From Streptomyces sp. 71268 (GTDB taxonomy: Bacteria > Actinomycetota > Actinomycetes > Streptomycetales > Streptomycetaceae), in contig NZ_CP114200.1 of assembly GCF_029392895.1 (NCBI RefSeq), positions 2,635,001-2,699,000 of the forward strand: 64,000 nucleotides of DNA. Reading direction: 5' to 3'. This document shows positions 52,291 through 60,965 of the stretch, in pieces (positions within the stretch are counted from its first letter, which is position 1; every line of letters starts with the position of its first letter). Made by a program: the position numbers and the translations under genes. The notes beneath the pieces were generated by a model. That model saw only the letters and a list, made by a program, of their open reading frames with translations, was not told the DNA's origin and did not search any database.

Positions 52291-52929
52291 TTACGCGTCC
52301 CGTGGCCCGATGCCGAGCGCCTCGGTGGCCGTGGGGTTGACGAGCAGCACGAGGGCTGCGAGGGCCGCCACACCGATAGCGATCCCGCCCGCGATCAGCG
52401 CGCCACCCGAGTTGATCAGCGTCCAGGCCACGGGCAACGCCATGATCTGCGTGATCATCGCCGGCCCCCGACTCCAGCGACGGCGCAGCCACAGCCCGCG
52501 CGCGGCCACCAGCGGCAGCGCGGCCAGCGCGAAGAAGACCACCGCGAGGATCTCCGCCTGCTTCGGGCTGTCCGGATCACCGGCCAGGCCCATCACCATC
52601 AGGTAGACCCCGTACGCGGCGAGCAGCGCGCCCTCGGCCGCGGTGATGACCGCGGCACCGGTGATCCGGGCCGGCCGCGGCCCGGACGGCGCCTGCGGGG
52701 CGTCCGAGGCCCCCCGCGCGCCCGAGGCGCCGGGCTCCCCGTCCCGCCCCGCCGCGCGCCCGCCCGCCGGGCCGCCGGCGCGGGCGGGTGTGACCGAAGA
52801 CTCGTCCCGCGCGGCCGACTGGGGCGCGGCCTGGTCCGCGACGGCCTTCTTGGCCGGTCGCGTCTTCCTGGCCGCTGCCGCGGGCTTCTTGCCGCGCTGC
52901 GCGGGTCGGCGGTTCTGCTTGCTGCTCAC
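52291..52929 (-). CDS. Hypothetical integral membrane protein with basic N-terminus
   Basis: A 212-residue protein with GTG at 52929. The first 35 residues are Lys/Arg-rich (KQNRRPAQRGKKPAAAARKTRPAKKA), followed by an Ala/Gly/Pro linker to residue 90. Four hydrophobic segments follow: ITGAAVITAAEGALLAAYGVYLMVMGL, AEILAVVFFALAALPLVAARGLWL, MITQIMALPVAWTLI and GGIAIGVAALAALVLLV. The tail ends with TEALGIGPRDA. The family is common in Streptomyces beside the lipid kinase but has no known function. It lies on the opposite strand to the kinase, 127 bp away. Confidence 0.8.
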   Translation of the reverse strand: MSSKQNRRPAQRGKKPAAAARKTRPAKKAVADQAAPQSAARDESSVTPARAGGPAGGRAAGRDGEPGASGARGASDAPQAPSGPRPARITGAAVITAAEGALLAAYGVYLMVMGLAGDPDSPKQAEILAVVFFALAALPLVAARGLWLRRRWSRGPAMITQIMALPVAWTLINSGGALIAGGIAIGVAALAALVLLVNPTATEALGIGPRDA

Positions 52930-53056
52930 CCCAGCAGGGTAGTGCGTCGGCGGCCTGCCACCACGGCCGCCGGGGGGCCGGCCAGCGCCGGCCCGTGGCC
53001 GTGCAACCACACCCAGGGGGTGGGGGCGGTATGAGCAGGTAGGTAGTCTGCATCGC

Positions 53057-54025
53057 ATGCGCGCGCTTCTCGTGGTCAACCCGGCAGCAACCACCACCAG
53101 TGCCCGCACCCGTGATGTGCTGATCCACGCACTCGCCAGCGATCTCAAGCTGGAGGTCGCGAACACGGAGTACCGGGGGCACGCCCGCGATCTGGCCCGC
53201 CGGGCGGCCGAGAGCGGCACGTACGACGTGGTGGTGGCCCTCGGGGGCGACGGCACCGTCAACGAGGTGGTCAACGGGTTGCTGCACCACGGGCCCGCGC
53301 CGAGCGACCTGCCGCGGCTGGCGGTGGTCCCGGGCGGCTCCACCAACGTCTTCGCGCGGGCGCTGGGCCTGCCCAACCACGTCGTGGAGGCGACCGGCGC
53401 CCTGCTCGCCGCGCTCCGCGAGGGCAGCGAACGCACGGTGGGCCTCGGTCTCGCGGCCGGCACCCCCGGCTCCGCGGACGAGGCCGTGCCGGCGCGCTGG
53501 TTCACCTTCTGCGCGGGCTTCGGGTTCGACGCCGGGGTCATCGGCCGGGTCGAGCAGCAGCGCGAGCGCGGCAAGCGCTCGACCCACGCGCTGTACGTGC
53601 GGCAGGCGCTGCGGCAGTTCTTCGGCGAACCGCACCGCCGGCAGGGCACCATCACGATCGAACGGCCGGGTGAGGACCCGATCACCGACCTGGCGCTGTC
53701 GATAGTCTGCAACACCTCGCCGTGGACCTTCTTCGGCAACCGCCCGATCTACGCGTCGCCCAAGGCGTCCTTCGACACCGGCCTCGACGTGCTCGGACTG
53801 ACCAAGCTGACGACCCCGGCGGTGACGCGCTACGCGACCCACCTACTGACGTCAACGCCCGAGCGCGGACCGCACGGCAAGCACGCGGTGTCACTGCACG
53901 ACCTCGCCGACTTCACCTTGCAATCGCAGGCGCCGTTGCCCCTCCAGATGGACGGTGACCACCTGGGACTGCGTACGAGCGTGACGTTCACAGGCGTACG
54001 GCATGCACTGCGTGTGATTGTGTGA
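53057..54025 (+). CDS. Diacylglycerol kinase catalytic-domain lipid kinase
   Basis: A 322-residue kinase of the DAGK/YegS/DgkB family. ATG at 53057. The ATP-binding motif GGDGTVNEVVNG (about residues 63-74), the second block PGGSTNVFARALGLP (about 94-108) and the FCAGFGFDAGVIGRVEQQRERG region are those of soluble bacterial lipid kinases that phosphorylate diacylglycerol or similar lipids. There is no membrane helix, so it acts at the membrane surface. It lies between sigH and wblE, as I recall for SCO5241-5240. Confidence 0.92.
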   Translation: MRALLVVNPAATTTSARTRDVLIHALASDLKLEVANTEYRGHARDLARRAAESGTYDVVVALGGDGTVNEVVNGLLHHGPAPSDLPRLAVVPGGSTNVFARALGLPNHVVEATGALLAALREGSERTVGLGLAAGTPGSADEAVPARWFTFCAGFGFDAGVIGRVEQQRERGKRSTHALYVRQALRQFFGEPHRRQGTITIERPGEDPITDLALSIVCNTSPWTFFGNRPIYASPKASFDTGLDVLGLTKLTTPAVTRYATHLLTSTPERGPHGKHAVSLHDLADFTLQSQAPLPLQMDGDHLGLRTSVTFTGVRHALRVIV

Positions 54026-54341
54026 GTGGCAGGGCCAAAACTCCTTCCACTCGAACGTTTAGCCTGGCTTCCACCCTGTGGAAGTACGGCTGTGACTGAG
54101 GCGACACCGTGGATTCAAAAAAAACTTTCCGGAAGGGGTTGTATCCGCCGCCGAGGTTTGCGAGTCTCTTCATGGCGATCGGGACGGCCGCACCAGGCCC
54201 CCTTGAGAGCCCGAATCCCCCTCCTTATGACTTCAGGTCCGCACCGGGCAACTGGGCGGCGGCCCTTCCGTTGCGGGGGGATTCGTGAAAGCGTTCACAT
54301 TCACAAGCAATGAACCCGCAATACGAGGAGATGGAGCAGCC
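54026..54341. promoter_or_regulatory. wblE upstream region
   Basis: A 316-bp spacer that is clearly richer in A+T than the rest of the window, including an A-run (54117-54126) and TTGTATCC (54140-54147). wblE is strongly expressed in Streptomyces and its promoter should be here. A TTGACT-like element is not obvious. A GTGAAAGCGTTCACA element at 54284-54298 contains a short dyad (TGAA-AGCG-TTCA). Confidence 0.5.
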
Positions 54342-54599
54342 ATGGACTGGCGTCACAACGCCGTTTGCCGCGAGGAAGACCCCGAGCTGTTCTTCCCCAT
54401 CGGCAACACCGGTCCTGCGCTGCTGCAGATCGAGGAAGCCAAGGCCGTCTGCCGTCGCTGCCCCGTCATGGAGCAGTGCCTGCAGTGGGCGCTGGAGTCC
54501 GGCCAGGACTCCGGCGTCTGGGGTGGCCTCAGCGAGGACGAGCGCCGCGCGATGAAGCGCCGCGCCGCTCGCAACCGGGCGCGCAACGCCAGCGCCTGA
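54342..54599 (+). CDS. wblE: WhiB-like iron-sulfur protein WblE
   Basis: An 85-residue Wbl protein. ATG at 54342 has GGAG at -9 and gives the exact size of known WblE. The four iron-sulfur cluster Cys are C9, C37, C40 and C46 (the CRRCPVMEQC core), followed by the GVWGG turn (about residues 58-62) and the basic tail KRRAARNRARN for DNA or RNA polymerase contact. WblE/WhiB1-type proteins bind the sigma region 4 of the main sigma factor and sense nitric oxide and oxygen. WblE is the most conserved Wbl of actinobacteria and is usually essential in mycobacteria (WhiB1). Confidence 0.96.
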   Translation: MDWRHNAVCREEDPELFFPIGNTGPALLQIEEAKAVCRRCPVMEQCLQWALESGQDSGVWGGLSEDERRAMKRRAARNRARNASA

Positions 54600-55320
54600 C
54601 CCGCAGCCCCTCGGCCCCCGAGCCGCAGCGCGCAGTACCCCCGATGCTCTGCCAGGCTCCGCCCCCGGTCCCAGGACCGGGAGGTGCCAAGGGCGGTGCC
54701 CCCACAGCAACGTGAGCTTTGAGCCCCGGACCAGATGGGTCCGGGGCTCAGTGCTGTGCCCACCCGCCCCGATCGACCGGCTCCCCGCGCGCGTCCCCCG
54801 CCGCCCCTGCGGGCGCGCCAGGCCGCGCCAATCGTTGGGCGCGAGGCCGGGATTCCGTACACCGGAGCACGCGGCCGCCGCCGCACCGCTGACGTGATGT
54901 CCGGACAGCCGCGCCGCACAACGCCCCGCGCACGACCCGGAGGGCGTAGGCGTAGGCAACGGTCCGATATCGATCGACGACGCGCCCGCTCGCGAGCCCG
55001 GCCGCCGGCCGCCGCGCGGGCCCGCCGATCGGCCATCCGGGGCGCCGTGCGGCACCGCCGCCCATAACGAATGGGCGACTTTGCCTGACGTACCGTCAAC
55101 TTCGCGTGTCGGTCTCGCTCCTGCGTACGTCCGTAGACCGGGCGAACATCGTTCGGCCGCACGTGCGACGCTCACGCCCGCGAACACCGTTGCCGAGGCG
55201 CGTCGCGGGCCGTTGCAGGCACCCATCGGGCTCGCGCGCACGGTTCGGCCTCCGGCGCCTCGGTGCCGGGCAGGCCGGGGGCGTGGGTTGCTAACCCCCG
55301 GATGCCGACCACCGAGGGCG
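54600..55320. other. Long spacer between wblE and the histidine kinase
   Basis: A 721-bp region between convergent genes. The left part holds the wblE terminator (54721-54749). From 54760 to 55320 the sequence has GC runs but no frame with a start site, ribosome site or family pattern on either strand. Confidence 0.5.
54721..54749 (+). terminator. wblE terminator
   Basis: A perfect 12-bp stem (54721-54732 with 54738-54749, GAGCCCCGGACC) with a 5-nt loop AGATG, about 120 nt after the wblE stop. It is the strongest simple hairpin in the right half of the window. Confidence 0.85.
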
Positions 55321-56790
55321 TCAGCTCTTCTCCGCGCGCACCGGCAGGTCGAGGACGACCCGGGCGCCGCCGGTGGGGGCCGGGACCATGGTGAAGGTGC
55401 CGCCCAACTCCCCCTCCACCAGGGTCCGTACGATCTGCAGGCCGAGGTTCCCCGCCTCGCGCGGGTCGAAGCCCTCGGGCAGGCCGCGCCCATCGTCCTG
55501 CACGGTGACCAGCAACCGGCCTTCGGTCCTGGTGCCGCCGCGGACCGCGCCGACCTCGACCGTGCCCTGCTCACCTGGGCCAAAGCCATGCTCAAGTGCG
55601 TTCTGCAGCACCTCGGTGAGGACCATCGCGAGGGGCGTGGCCACCTCGGCGTCCAGGATGCCGAACCGTCCGGTGCGCCGGCCGGCGACGGTGCCGGGCG
55701 AGATTTCCGCGACCATGGCCAGCACCCGGTCGGCGATCTCGTCGAACTCGACGCGTTCGTCCAGGTTCTGCGACAGCGTCTCGTGCACGATCGCGATCGA
55801 ACCCACCCTGCGCACGGCCTCGTTGAGCGCCTCGCGTCCCTGTTCCGAGTCCATCCGCCGGGCCTGGAGGCGCAGCAGGGCGGCCACGGTCTGCAGGTTG
55901 TTCTTCACCCGGTGGTGGATCTCGCGGATCGTGGCGTCCTTGGTGATCAGCTCCCGCTCCCTGCGGCGCAGTTCGGTGACGTCGCGCAGCAGCACGAGCG
56001 AGCCGATGTGGGAACCCTTGGGCTTGAGCGGAATGGCTCGCACCTGGATGACGCCCTCGTCACCCTCCACCTCGAACTCGCGCGGCGCCCAGCCGCTGGC
56101 CAGCTTGACCAGCGCCTCGTCCACCGGCCCACGGGCGGGGGCGAGTTCGGCGGTGGTACGGCCGAGGTGGTGCCCGACCAGGTCGGCGGCGAGGCCGAGC
56201 CGGTGGTAGGCGGAGAGGGCGTTGGGGCTCGCGTACTGCACGACGCCCTCCGCGTCGAGCCGGATCAGCCCGTCCCCCGCGCGCGGCGAGGCGTCCATGT
56301 CCACCTGCTGCCCGGGGAACGGGAAGGCCCCGGCGGCGATCATCTGGGCGAGGTCGGAGGCGCTCTGCAGGTACGTGAGCTCCAGCCGGCTCGGGGTCCG
56401 CACGGTGAGCAGGTTGGTGTTGCGGGCGATGACGCCGAGCACCCGGCCGTCGCGGCGGACCGGGATCGACTCCACCCGTACCGGCACCTCCTCGCGCCAC
56501 TCCGGGTCCCCCTCGCGCACGATCCGTCCCTCGTCCAGCGCGGCGTCCAGCATCGGCCGGCGTCCGCGCGGGACGAGGTGTCCCACCATGTCGTCCTGGT
56601 ACGAGGTCGGCCCGGTGTTGGGCCGCATCTGGGCAACCGAGACGTACCGCGTCCCGTCCCGGGTGGGCACCCACAGCACGAGGTCGGCGAAGGACAGGTC
56701 GGAGAGCAGCTGCCACTCCGAAACCAGCAGGTGGAGCCACTCAAGGTCGGAGTCGTCCAGAGCGGTGTGCTGGCGTACGAGATCGTTCAT
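55321..56790 (-). CDS. PdtaS-like sensor histidine kinase (HisKA_2)
   Basis: A 489-residue cytoplasmic kinase. ATG at 56790 is preferred; a GTG three codons upstream has no better ribosome site. Residues 1-155 form a GAF-like sensor (GAF of the PdtaS type), 165-275 a PAS domain (DAEGVVQYASPNALSAYHRLG), then the HisKA_2 helix with the phosphoacceptor in EIHHRVKNNLQT (H292 or H293) and the ATPase domain with N-box EVLQNALEHGF and G-box DDGRGLPEGF, NLGLQIV. There are no membrane helices. It pairs in mycobacteria with the RNA-binding antiterminator PdtaR, which is not in this window. From memory it matches SCO5239. Confidence 0.92.
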   Translation of the reverse strand: MNDLVRQHTALDDSDLEWLHLLVSEWQLLSDLSFADLVLWVPTRDGTRYVSVAQMRPNTGPTSYQDDMVGHLVPRGRRPMLDAALDEGRIVREGDPEWREEVPVRVESIPVRRDGRVLGVIARNTNLLTVRTPSRLELTYLQSASDLAQMIAAGAFPFPGQQVDMDASPRAGDGLIRLDAEGVVQYASPNALSAYHRLGLAADLVGHHLGRTTAELAPARGPVDEALVKLASGWAPREFEVEGDEGVIQVRAIPLKPKGSHIGSLVLLRDVTELRRRERELITKDATIREIHHRVKNNLQTVAALLRLQARRMDSEQGREALNEAVRRVGSIAIVHETLSQNLDERVEFDEIADRVLAMVAEISPGTVAGRRTGRFGILDAEVATPLAMVLTEVLQNALEHGFGPGEQGTVEVGAVRGGTRTEGRLLVTVQDDGRGLPEGFDPREAGNLGLQIVRTLVEGELGGTFTMVPAPTGGARVVLDLPVRAEKS

Positions 56791-57151
56791 GGAGGGCACC
56801 CGGCGAGCCTACCCGGGCCCTCCCACGAGCCAGTCCGCGCACAGCCGTAGACAGCGGAGAATGGTCTAGTCCACAATGGCCGTACGCGACCTCCACTCTC
56901 CCGCACAGGAGAGTGGACCGAGGCTCACGGCGCTCTCTGCCCTGACCGCGCCGAAGCCTCAGGTCGGCCGAACCGGCCGATGCAACTCCGGGCTGCGGTG
57001 CCGGGCGGGTTGAGGGTCCCGCCCTGGCGCCGCGGCCCGCGGGTCTTTTCCGAGCCCACCGGCCTTCCCCGCGGGCGCGCCGACCCGCCACTCCACTCCC
57101 CTACGCGGCACCCGCGAGCACCGCGCCCAGCCCGCCCGTGCACGCCGGCGC
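56791..57151. other. Spacer with orphan DasR-like site and hairpin
   Basis: A 361-bp region upstream of the histidine kinase and downstream of the TetR gene. It holds a DasR-like box (56862-56873) and, 20 bp further, a 9-bp perfect hairpin (56893-56901 with 56908-56916, CCACTCTCC). The part from 56930 to 57150 has no gene. Confidence 0.6.
56862..56873. promoter_or_regulatory. DasR-responsive element (dre) candidate without nagB
   Basis: TGGTCTAGTCCA matches the core of the DasR consensus TGGTCTAGACCA at 11 of 12 positions. DasR is the GntR-family repressor of aminosugar uptake. In S. coelicolor such a site lies before nagB, next to dasD. Here the nearest starts are the histidine kinase (72 bp on the minus side) and nothing on the plus side for 1 kb. 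Confidence 0.65.
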
Positions 57152-57796
57152 TCAGCCGGGTATGTCACCCGTCTCCGCGGGCCAGGCCGCCATCGCCGTG
57201 TGGGCCACGATCTCCAGCGTCGCCCGGTCGACGCCGTCCCTGGCCTGCTGGGCCATGCCGTGGAGCACGACCGTGCAGTAGACGGCGAGGGCGTGCGCGT
57301 CGGTGTCGCTCGGCAGTACGCCCGCCTCTATGTCGGCGGCGATACGCCGCTCGACCGCCGCGATCCCCTTGTTCCGACGCTCGACCAGGCCTTGGGCGAC
57401 TTCGTTGGACTGCGGGGTGCAGTTGGTCGCGGCGCTGATTAGCATGCACCCGCGCGGATACCCCGGCAGCGTCTGCCAGGCAGCGGCCTCGTGCAACATG
57501 CGCGCCACGGCGCGGCGCGCGGTCGGCTCCTCTTCCAGGGCACGGTCGATGAAGCTGCCGAACTCGCGCAGATAGGACTCGATGGCCTCCTCGAAGAGCG
57601 TCTTCTTGTCCCCGAAGGCCGCGTAGAGACTCGGCGCCTTCACGCCCATCGCCCGCGTCAGGTCGGCGATGGAGACCGCCTCGAAGCCGCGGTCCCAGAA
57701 CTCTATGGTCGCGGCCCGCAGCGCCGCGTCCCGGTCGAAGGAGCGGGGCCTCCCCCGCCTCACCGTCCCCTCGGATCCCTCGTTCGTGGTAGCCAT
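57152..57796 (-). CDS. TetR family transcriptional regulator
   Basis: A 214-residue TetR protein. ATG at 57796 follows GGGGTC. The helix-turn-helix (about residues 20-65) has RDAALRAATIEFWDRGFEAVSIADLTRAMGVKAPSLYAAFGDKKTLF, the pattern of the AcrR/YcdC group that controls short-chain dehydrogenases and efflux pumps. The C-terminal domain is of the TetR_C type with GYPRGCMLISAATNC (about 110-124), which contains two Cys that could sense oxidants or electrophiles. It is divergent from an SDR gene, its likely target, 74 bp away. Confidence 0.92.
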   Translation of the reverse strand: MATTNEGSEGTVRRGRPRSFDRDAALRAATIEFWDRGFEAVSIADLTRAMGVKAPSLYAAFGDKKTLFEEAIESYLREFGSFIDRALEEEPTARRAVARMLHEAAAWQTLPGYPRGCMLISAATNCTPQSNEVAQGLVERRNKGIAAVERRIAADIEAGVLPSDTDAHALAVYCTVVLHGMAQQARDGVDRATLEIVAHTAMAAWPAETGDIPG

Positions 57797-57870
57797 GACC
57801 CCATTCTATAGCGCCCACTAGATAATGTGCTACGGTCTTTATGTATCGACTCCTAAAGAAAGAGGGGGGC
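57797..57870. promoter_or_regulatory. TetR/SDR divergent operator region
   Basis: A 74-bp AT-rich spacer. A TAGC and GCTA pair (57808-57811 and 57829-57832) flank CACTAGATAATG, which also holds a -10-like TAGATA/GATAAT. It is small enough for one repressor to close both promoters. Confidence 0.55.
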
Positions 57871-58632
57871 GTGACCATGGGCGCGCTCAAGGGCAAGACA
57901 GCGCTGGTCACCGGCGGCAGTCGGGGCATCGGGCGGGAGATCGCCGAGCGACTGGCGCGGGACGGCGCCAGAGTCGCGGTGCACTACGGGAGCAACGACG
58001 AGGCGGCCAAGGAGACGGTGACGGCCATCGAGGCGGCGGGCGGACAGGCGTTCGCGCTGCGGGCCGAGCTGGGCGTGCCGGGAGACGCGCAGGCCCTGTG
58101 GGCCGCCTTCGACGAGCAGGCGGACGGCCTCGACATCCTGGTGAACAACGCGGGGATCGTCGAGGCCGGCAAGCCGATCGCCGCCGTGACACCCGAAGCC
58201 TTCGACCACGTCTTCGCGGTCAACGCCAAGGCGCCGTTCTTCATCACCCAACTGGGTCTCCCGCGACTGCGGGACGGCGGGCGCATCGTCAACATCTCCA
58301 CGGGGCTGACGCGCGGCGCCGCGACACCCGAGCTGATCTCCTACTCGATGACCAAGGGTGCCATCGACGTACTGACCCTGACCCTGGCCAAGGAGCTGGG
58401 CCCGCGCGGGATAACCGTGAACGCGGTGGCGCCGGGCGTGGTCGACACCGACATGAACGCGGCCTGGCTGCGCGGCGATGCCGAGACGTGGCAGGCCGTC
58501 GCCGCGGAGTCCCCGTTCAACCGCGTGGCCAAGGCCGACGACGTGGCCGACATCGTCGCCTTCCTCGCTTCCTCCGACAGCCGCTGGGTGACCGGCCAGT
58601 GGATCGACGCGACGGGAGGTGCGCTGCTGTAG
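57871..58632 (+). CDS. Short-chain dehydrogenase/reductase (SDR)
   Basis: A 253-residue classical SDR. GTG at 57871 has AGAGGGGGG at -7; an ATG two codons later is the alternative. The nucleotide motif TGGSRGIG (about residues 14-21), NNAG (about 93-96), the catalytic Ser in NISTG and the Tyr/Lys pair in YSMTKG (about 160-165) are complete. It resembles FabG-like oxidoreductases of unknown substrate that are induced through a neighbouring TetR. It lies where nagB is expected in the das region. Confidence 0.93.
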   Translation: MTMGALKGKTALVTGGSRGIGREIAERLARDGARVAVHYGSNDEAAKETVTAIEAAGGQAFALRAELGVPGDAQALWAAFDEQADGLDILVNNAGIVEAGKPIAAVTPEAFDHVFAVNAKAPFFITQLGLPRLRDGGRIVNISTGLTRGAATPELISYSMTKGAIDVLTLTLAKELGPRGITVNAVAPGVVDTDMNAAWLRGDAETWQAVAAESPFNRVAKADDVADIVAFLASSDSRWVTGQWIDATGGALL

Positions 58633-59199
58633 CCCACGTGCGACGAGTCCTGGTGCGTTCGTCCCCCGTGGTCCGGTGTCGCCTTCGTGGGGAGGTGGCG
58701 TGCGGGTGGCCTGGTGGCGGGGCGGTGGTCCGCGGAGCCCACGGCGGGGGACGGCTTCGGGGGCCCGTGACCCAGGCGGGCGTACCGGGGGCGGGGTTGC
58801 TGCGGCAGGTGGGGGGGGGAGCCGGGGGGCGCGGGCCGGGGCTGGGGGACGAGCGGTGGCCGGAGGGCGGTGGTCGCCTCGCCGGAGGCTATGCCGGCGT
58901 GCTGGAGGACGGCCTGCGCGGGAGGCCGGGCTGCACGGGAGGTTACGTACACGGGGAGGCTGGCCTGCACGGGGAGGCTGGCTTGGCCAGGGGGTTGGCC
59001 GCGGTGAGCCTGCCGATGGCCCCGGGCTCGGGGGCGGGGCCGGGGGGCCGGGGGGGCCGGGGGCCGTCGAGGTGGCGGGGCGGCGAGGCGAGCCGTCGTG
59101 GCGGGGCGCCAAGGGGGGCCTGCCGTGGCGGGTTGCCAGGCTGGCCCGGCCCGACTAAGGCTGAGCCGGGCTGGGCGCAGGGGCGGGGAGGGTGGGCGA

Positions 59200-59249
59200 G
59201 GGGGAGGTTGTTGGGGGAGGGCCCCCACCCTCACCCAACAACCTCCCCC
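59200..59249. terminator. Bidirectional hairpin at the skew switch
   Basis: A perfect 16-bp inverted repeat (59200-59215, GGGGGAGGTTGTTGGG, with 59234-59249) and an 18-nt loop. It sits between convergent genes and can end transcription from both. Confidence 0.75.
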
Positions 59250-59275
59250 AACTCCCCCAGCCCCGCCCCCACCTC

Positions 59276-59347
59276 CACCAACACCCCAGCCAACGCCCCG
59301 CCGCAGCAACGCCTCCACCCCACCAACACCCCAGCCAACGCCCCGCC
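59276..59347. repeat. 27-bp direct repeat, 45-bp period
   Basis: Positions 59276-59302 and 59321-59347 are identical. They lie in the C-rich part just beyond the dasD stop. Confidence 0.85.
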
Positions 59348-59366
59348 AACGCAACGCCCCAGCGCG

Positions 59367-60926
59367 CTACCGCCCCGTGATGACCTCGGCGGCGGCGCGG
59401 CCGCAGACGCGGGCGGCGCCGTGGGTGGCGATGTGCAGGGCGCCGACGGGGGCGGCCTGGGGGACGCCCATCTCGACCACGATCGTGTCGGGTCGCGCGG
59501 CGACCAGGGCGGCGAGAGCCTCGGTCATCCAGGTGTGGCGGTGGACGTCGCGTACGACCGCGACGATGGGGCGCTCCCCCGCGTTCGCGCACACCCGCGC
59601 GATGGTCTCGGGTACGCCGTGCTCGGTGACCCGCGCGTTGTTGAGGGCCTCGGTCTCGGTGCCGGGGAGCAGGCGGGCCAGTTCGGCCGCGACGCCCCAC
59701 GGGGTGTCGTCGCCGACCGCGATGCTCGCCATCGGCGTGAAGGCGGCGACGTAGGCCGGCCGTGTGAGGGGGGCGGTGGCGCGCGGGCCGGCGGTCACGC
59801 GTACCGCGCGACGGGCGGCGTCGAGCCCCCCCTCGGGGGCGGCGGCCACGGACCGGGGCGGGCCCCCGGCCGATCCCGCGCCCCGGGCGTCCAGGCGGGC
59901 CCAGTCGGCCAGGGCACGGACCCGAGCCGCCGCGTCGGCGAGCCGCTCCTCCTTCAGCTCGCCGGCGCGGACGGCCTGGACGAGGGCGTCGCGCAGGCGT
60001 CGCACGGTTTCCTCGTCGGCCAGCCCACCGCCGACGCAGATGGCGTCCACTCCGGCGGCGAGGGCCAGTACGGTGCCGCGTTCCACACCGTACGCGGCGG
60101 AGATGGCCTTCATCTCGATGGCGTCGCTGATGATCAGCCCGTCGAAGCCGAAGCCGCCGTCGGCCACGGGGCGGCGCAGCAGTCCGTGCAGCGCCTCCGG
60201 GCTGAGGGTGGCGGGCCGGTTCGGGTCCAGCGCGGGCACCAGGATGTGGGCGCTCATGACGGCCTTGGTGCCGGCGGCCACGGCGGCCCGGAAGGGCACC
60301 AGGTCGCGGTCGGCCAGGACGTTCAGGTCGGCGTCGATGCGCGGCAGGTCGTGGTGGGAGTCCACGGCGGTGTCGCCGTGCCCGGGGAAGTGCTTGACGC
60401 TGGTGGCCACGCCGGCCGCCTGCATGCCTTCGACGTAGGCGGCGGTGTGCCGGGCCACCAGCTTCGGGTCGGCGCCGAAGGAGCGGACGCCGATGACCGG
60501 GTTGTCGGGGTTGGCGTTGACGTCGGCGGACGGCGCCCAGTCGAGGTTGACGCCGACCTCGGCGAGGCGGCGGCCGATCTCCCGGGCGACGGCGCGGGTG
60601 AGGTCGGGGTCGTCCACGGCGCCGAGGGCCAGGTTGCCGGGGAACGAGGAACCCTCGTTGACCTCAAGGCGGGTGACATCGCCACCCTCCTCGTCGATGG
60701 CCACCAGGAGGTCTCCGCGTTCCGCCCGCAGTTGTCCGGTGAGCGCGGCGACCTGTTCGGGCCGCTCGATGTTGCGGCCGAACAGGGCGACGGAGGCGAG
60801 CCCCTCGTCGATCCTGCGGAGCAGCCAGTCGGGGGCGGTGGTGGTGCCCCGGAAGCCCGGCTGGAGGACGGCGAGGGCGTCTCGGCTCAGGGAGTCGGTG
60901 CGGGCGGAGGCGGAGGTGGTGCTCAT
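59367..60926 (-). CDS. dasD: Glycoside hydrolase family 3 beta-N-acetylglucosaminidase
   Basis: A 519-residue GH3 enzyme. ATG at 60926. The NagZ-type motif KHFPGHGDTAVDSHHDLP (about residues 176-193) contains the catalytic His of the flexible loop, and the nucleophile Asp is in GLIISDAIEM (about 256-265). There is no signal peptide, so it acts inside the cell on the chitobiose brought in by the DasABC transporter and releases N-acetylglucosamine. It carries a C-terminal domain of about 170 residues as in actinobacterial members. It follows dasC by 39 nt on the same strand, the order known for dasA-dasB-dasC-dasD. Confidence 0.9.
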   Translation of the reverse strand: MSTTSASARTDSLSRDALAVLQPGFRGTTTAPDWLLRRIDEGLASVALFGRNIERPEQVAALTGQLRAERGDLLVAIDEEGGDVTRLEVNEGSSFPGNLALGAVDDPDLTRAVAREIGRRLAEVGVNLDWAPSADVNANPDNPVIGVRSFGADPKLVARHTAAYVEGMQAAGVATSVKHFPGHGDTAVDSHHDLPRIDADLNVLADRDLVPFRAAVAAGTKAVMSAHILVPALDPNRPATLSPEALHGLLRRPVADGGFGFDGLIISDAIEMKAISAAYGVERGTVLALAAGVDAICVGGGLADEETVRRLRDALVQAVRAGELKEERLADAAARVRALADWARLDARGAGSAGGPPRSVAAAPEGGLDAARRAVRVTAGPRATAPLTRPAYVAAFTPMASIAVGDDTPWGVAAELARLLPGTETEALNNARVTEHGVPETIARVCANAGERPIVAVVRDVHRHTWMTEALAALVAARPDTIVVEMGVPQAAPVGALHIATHGAARVCGRAAAEVITGR

Positions 60927-60965
60927 CGTGCGGTGTGTCCCTTGCGGTTAAGGCGCGTTGTCCCG

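Larger units (their letters stand above)
58633..59366. other. Low-complexity convergent spacer with abrupt strand-skew switch
   Basis: A 734-bp region between SDR and dasD. From about 58640 to 59220 the plus strand is G-rich, with short tandem units (CACGGGGAGGCTGG at 58950 and 58968); from 59221 to 59370 it is C-rich. Frames open here are products of composition and no gene is supported. Confidence 0.6.

Noticed and set aside
59276..59347. Direct repeats as a CRISPR array
   Set aside because: Only two copies, spacer of 18 bp, low-complexity sequence and no cas genes.
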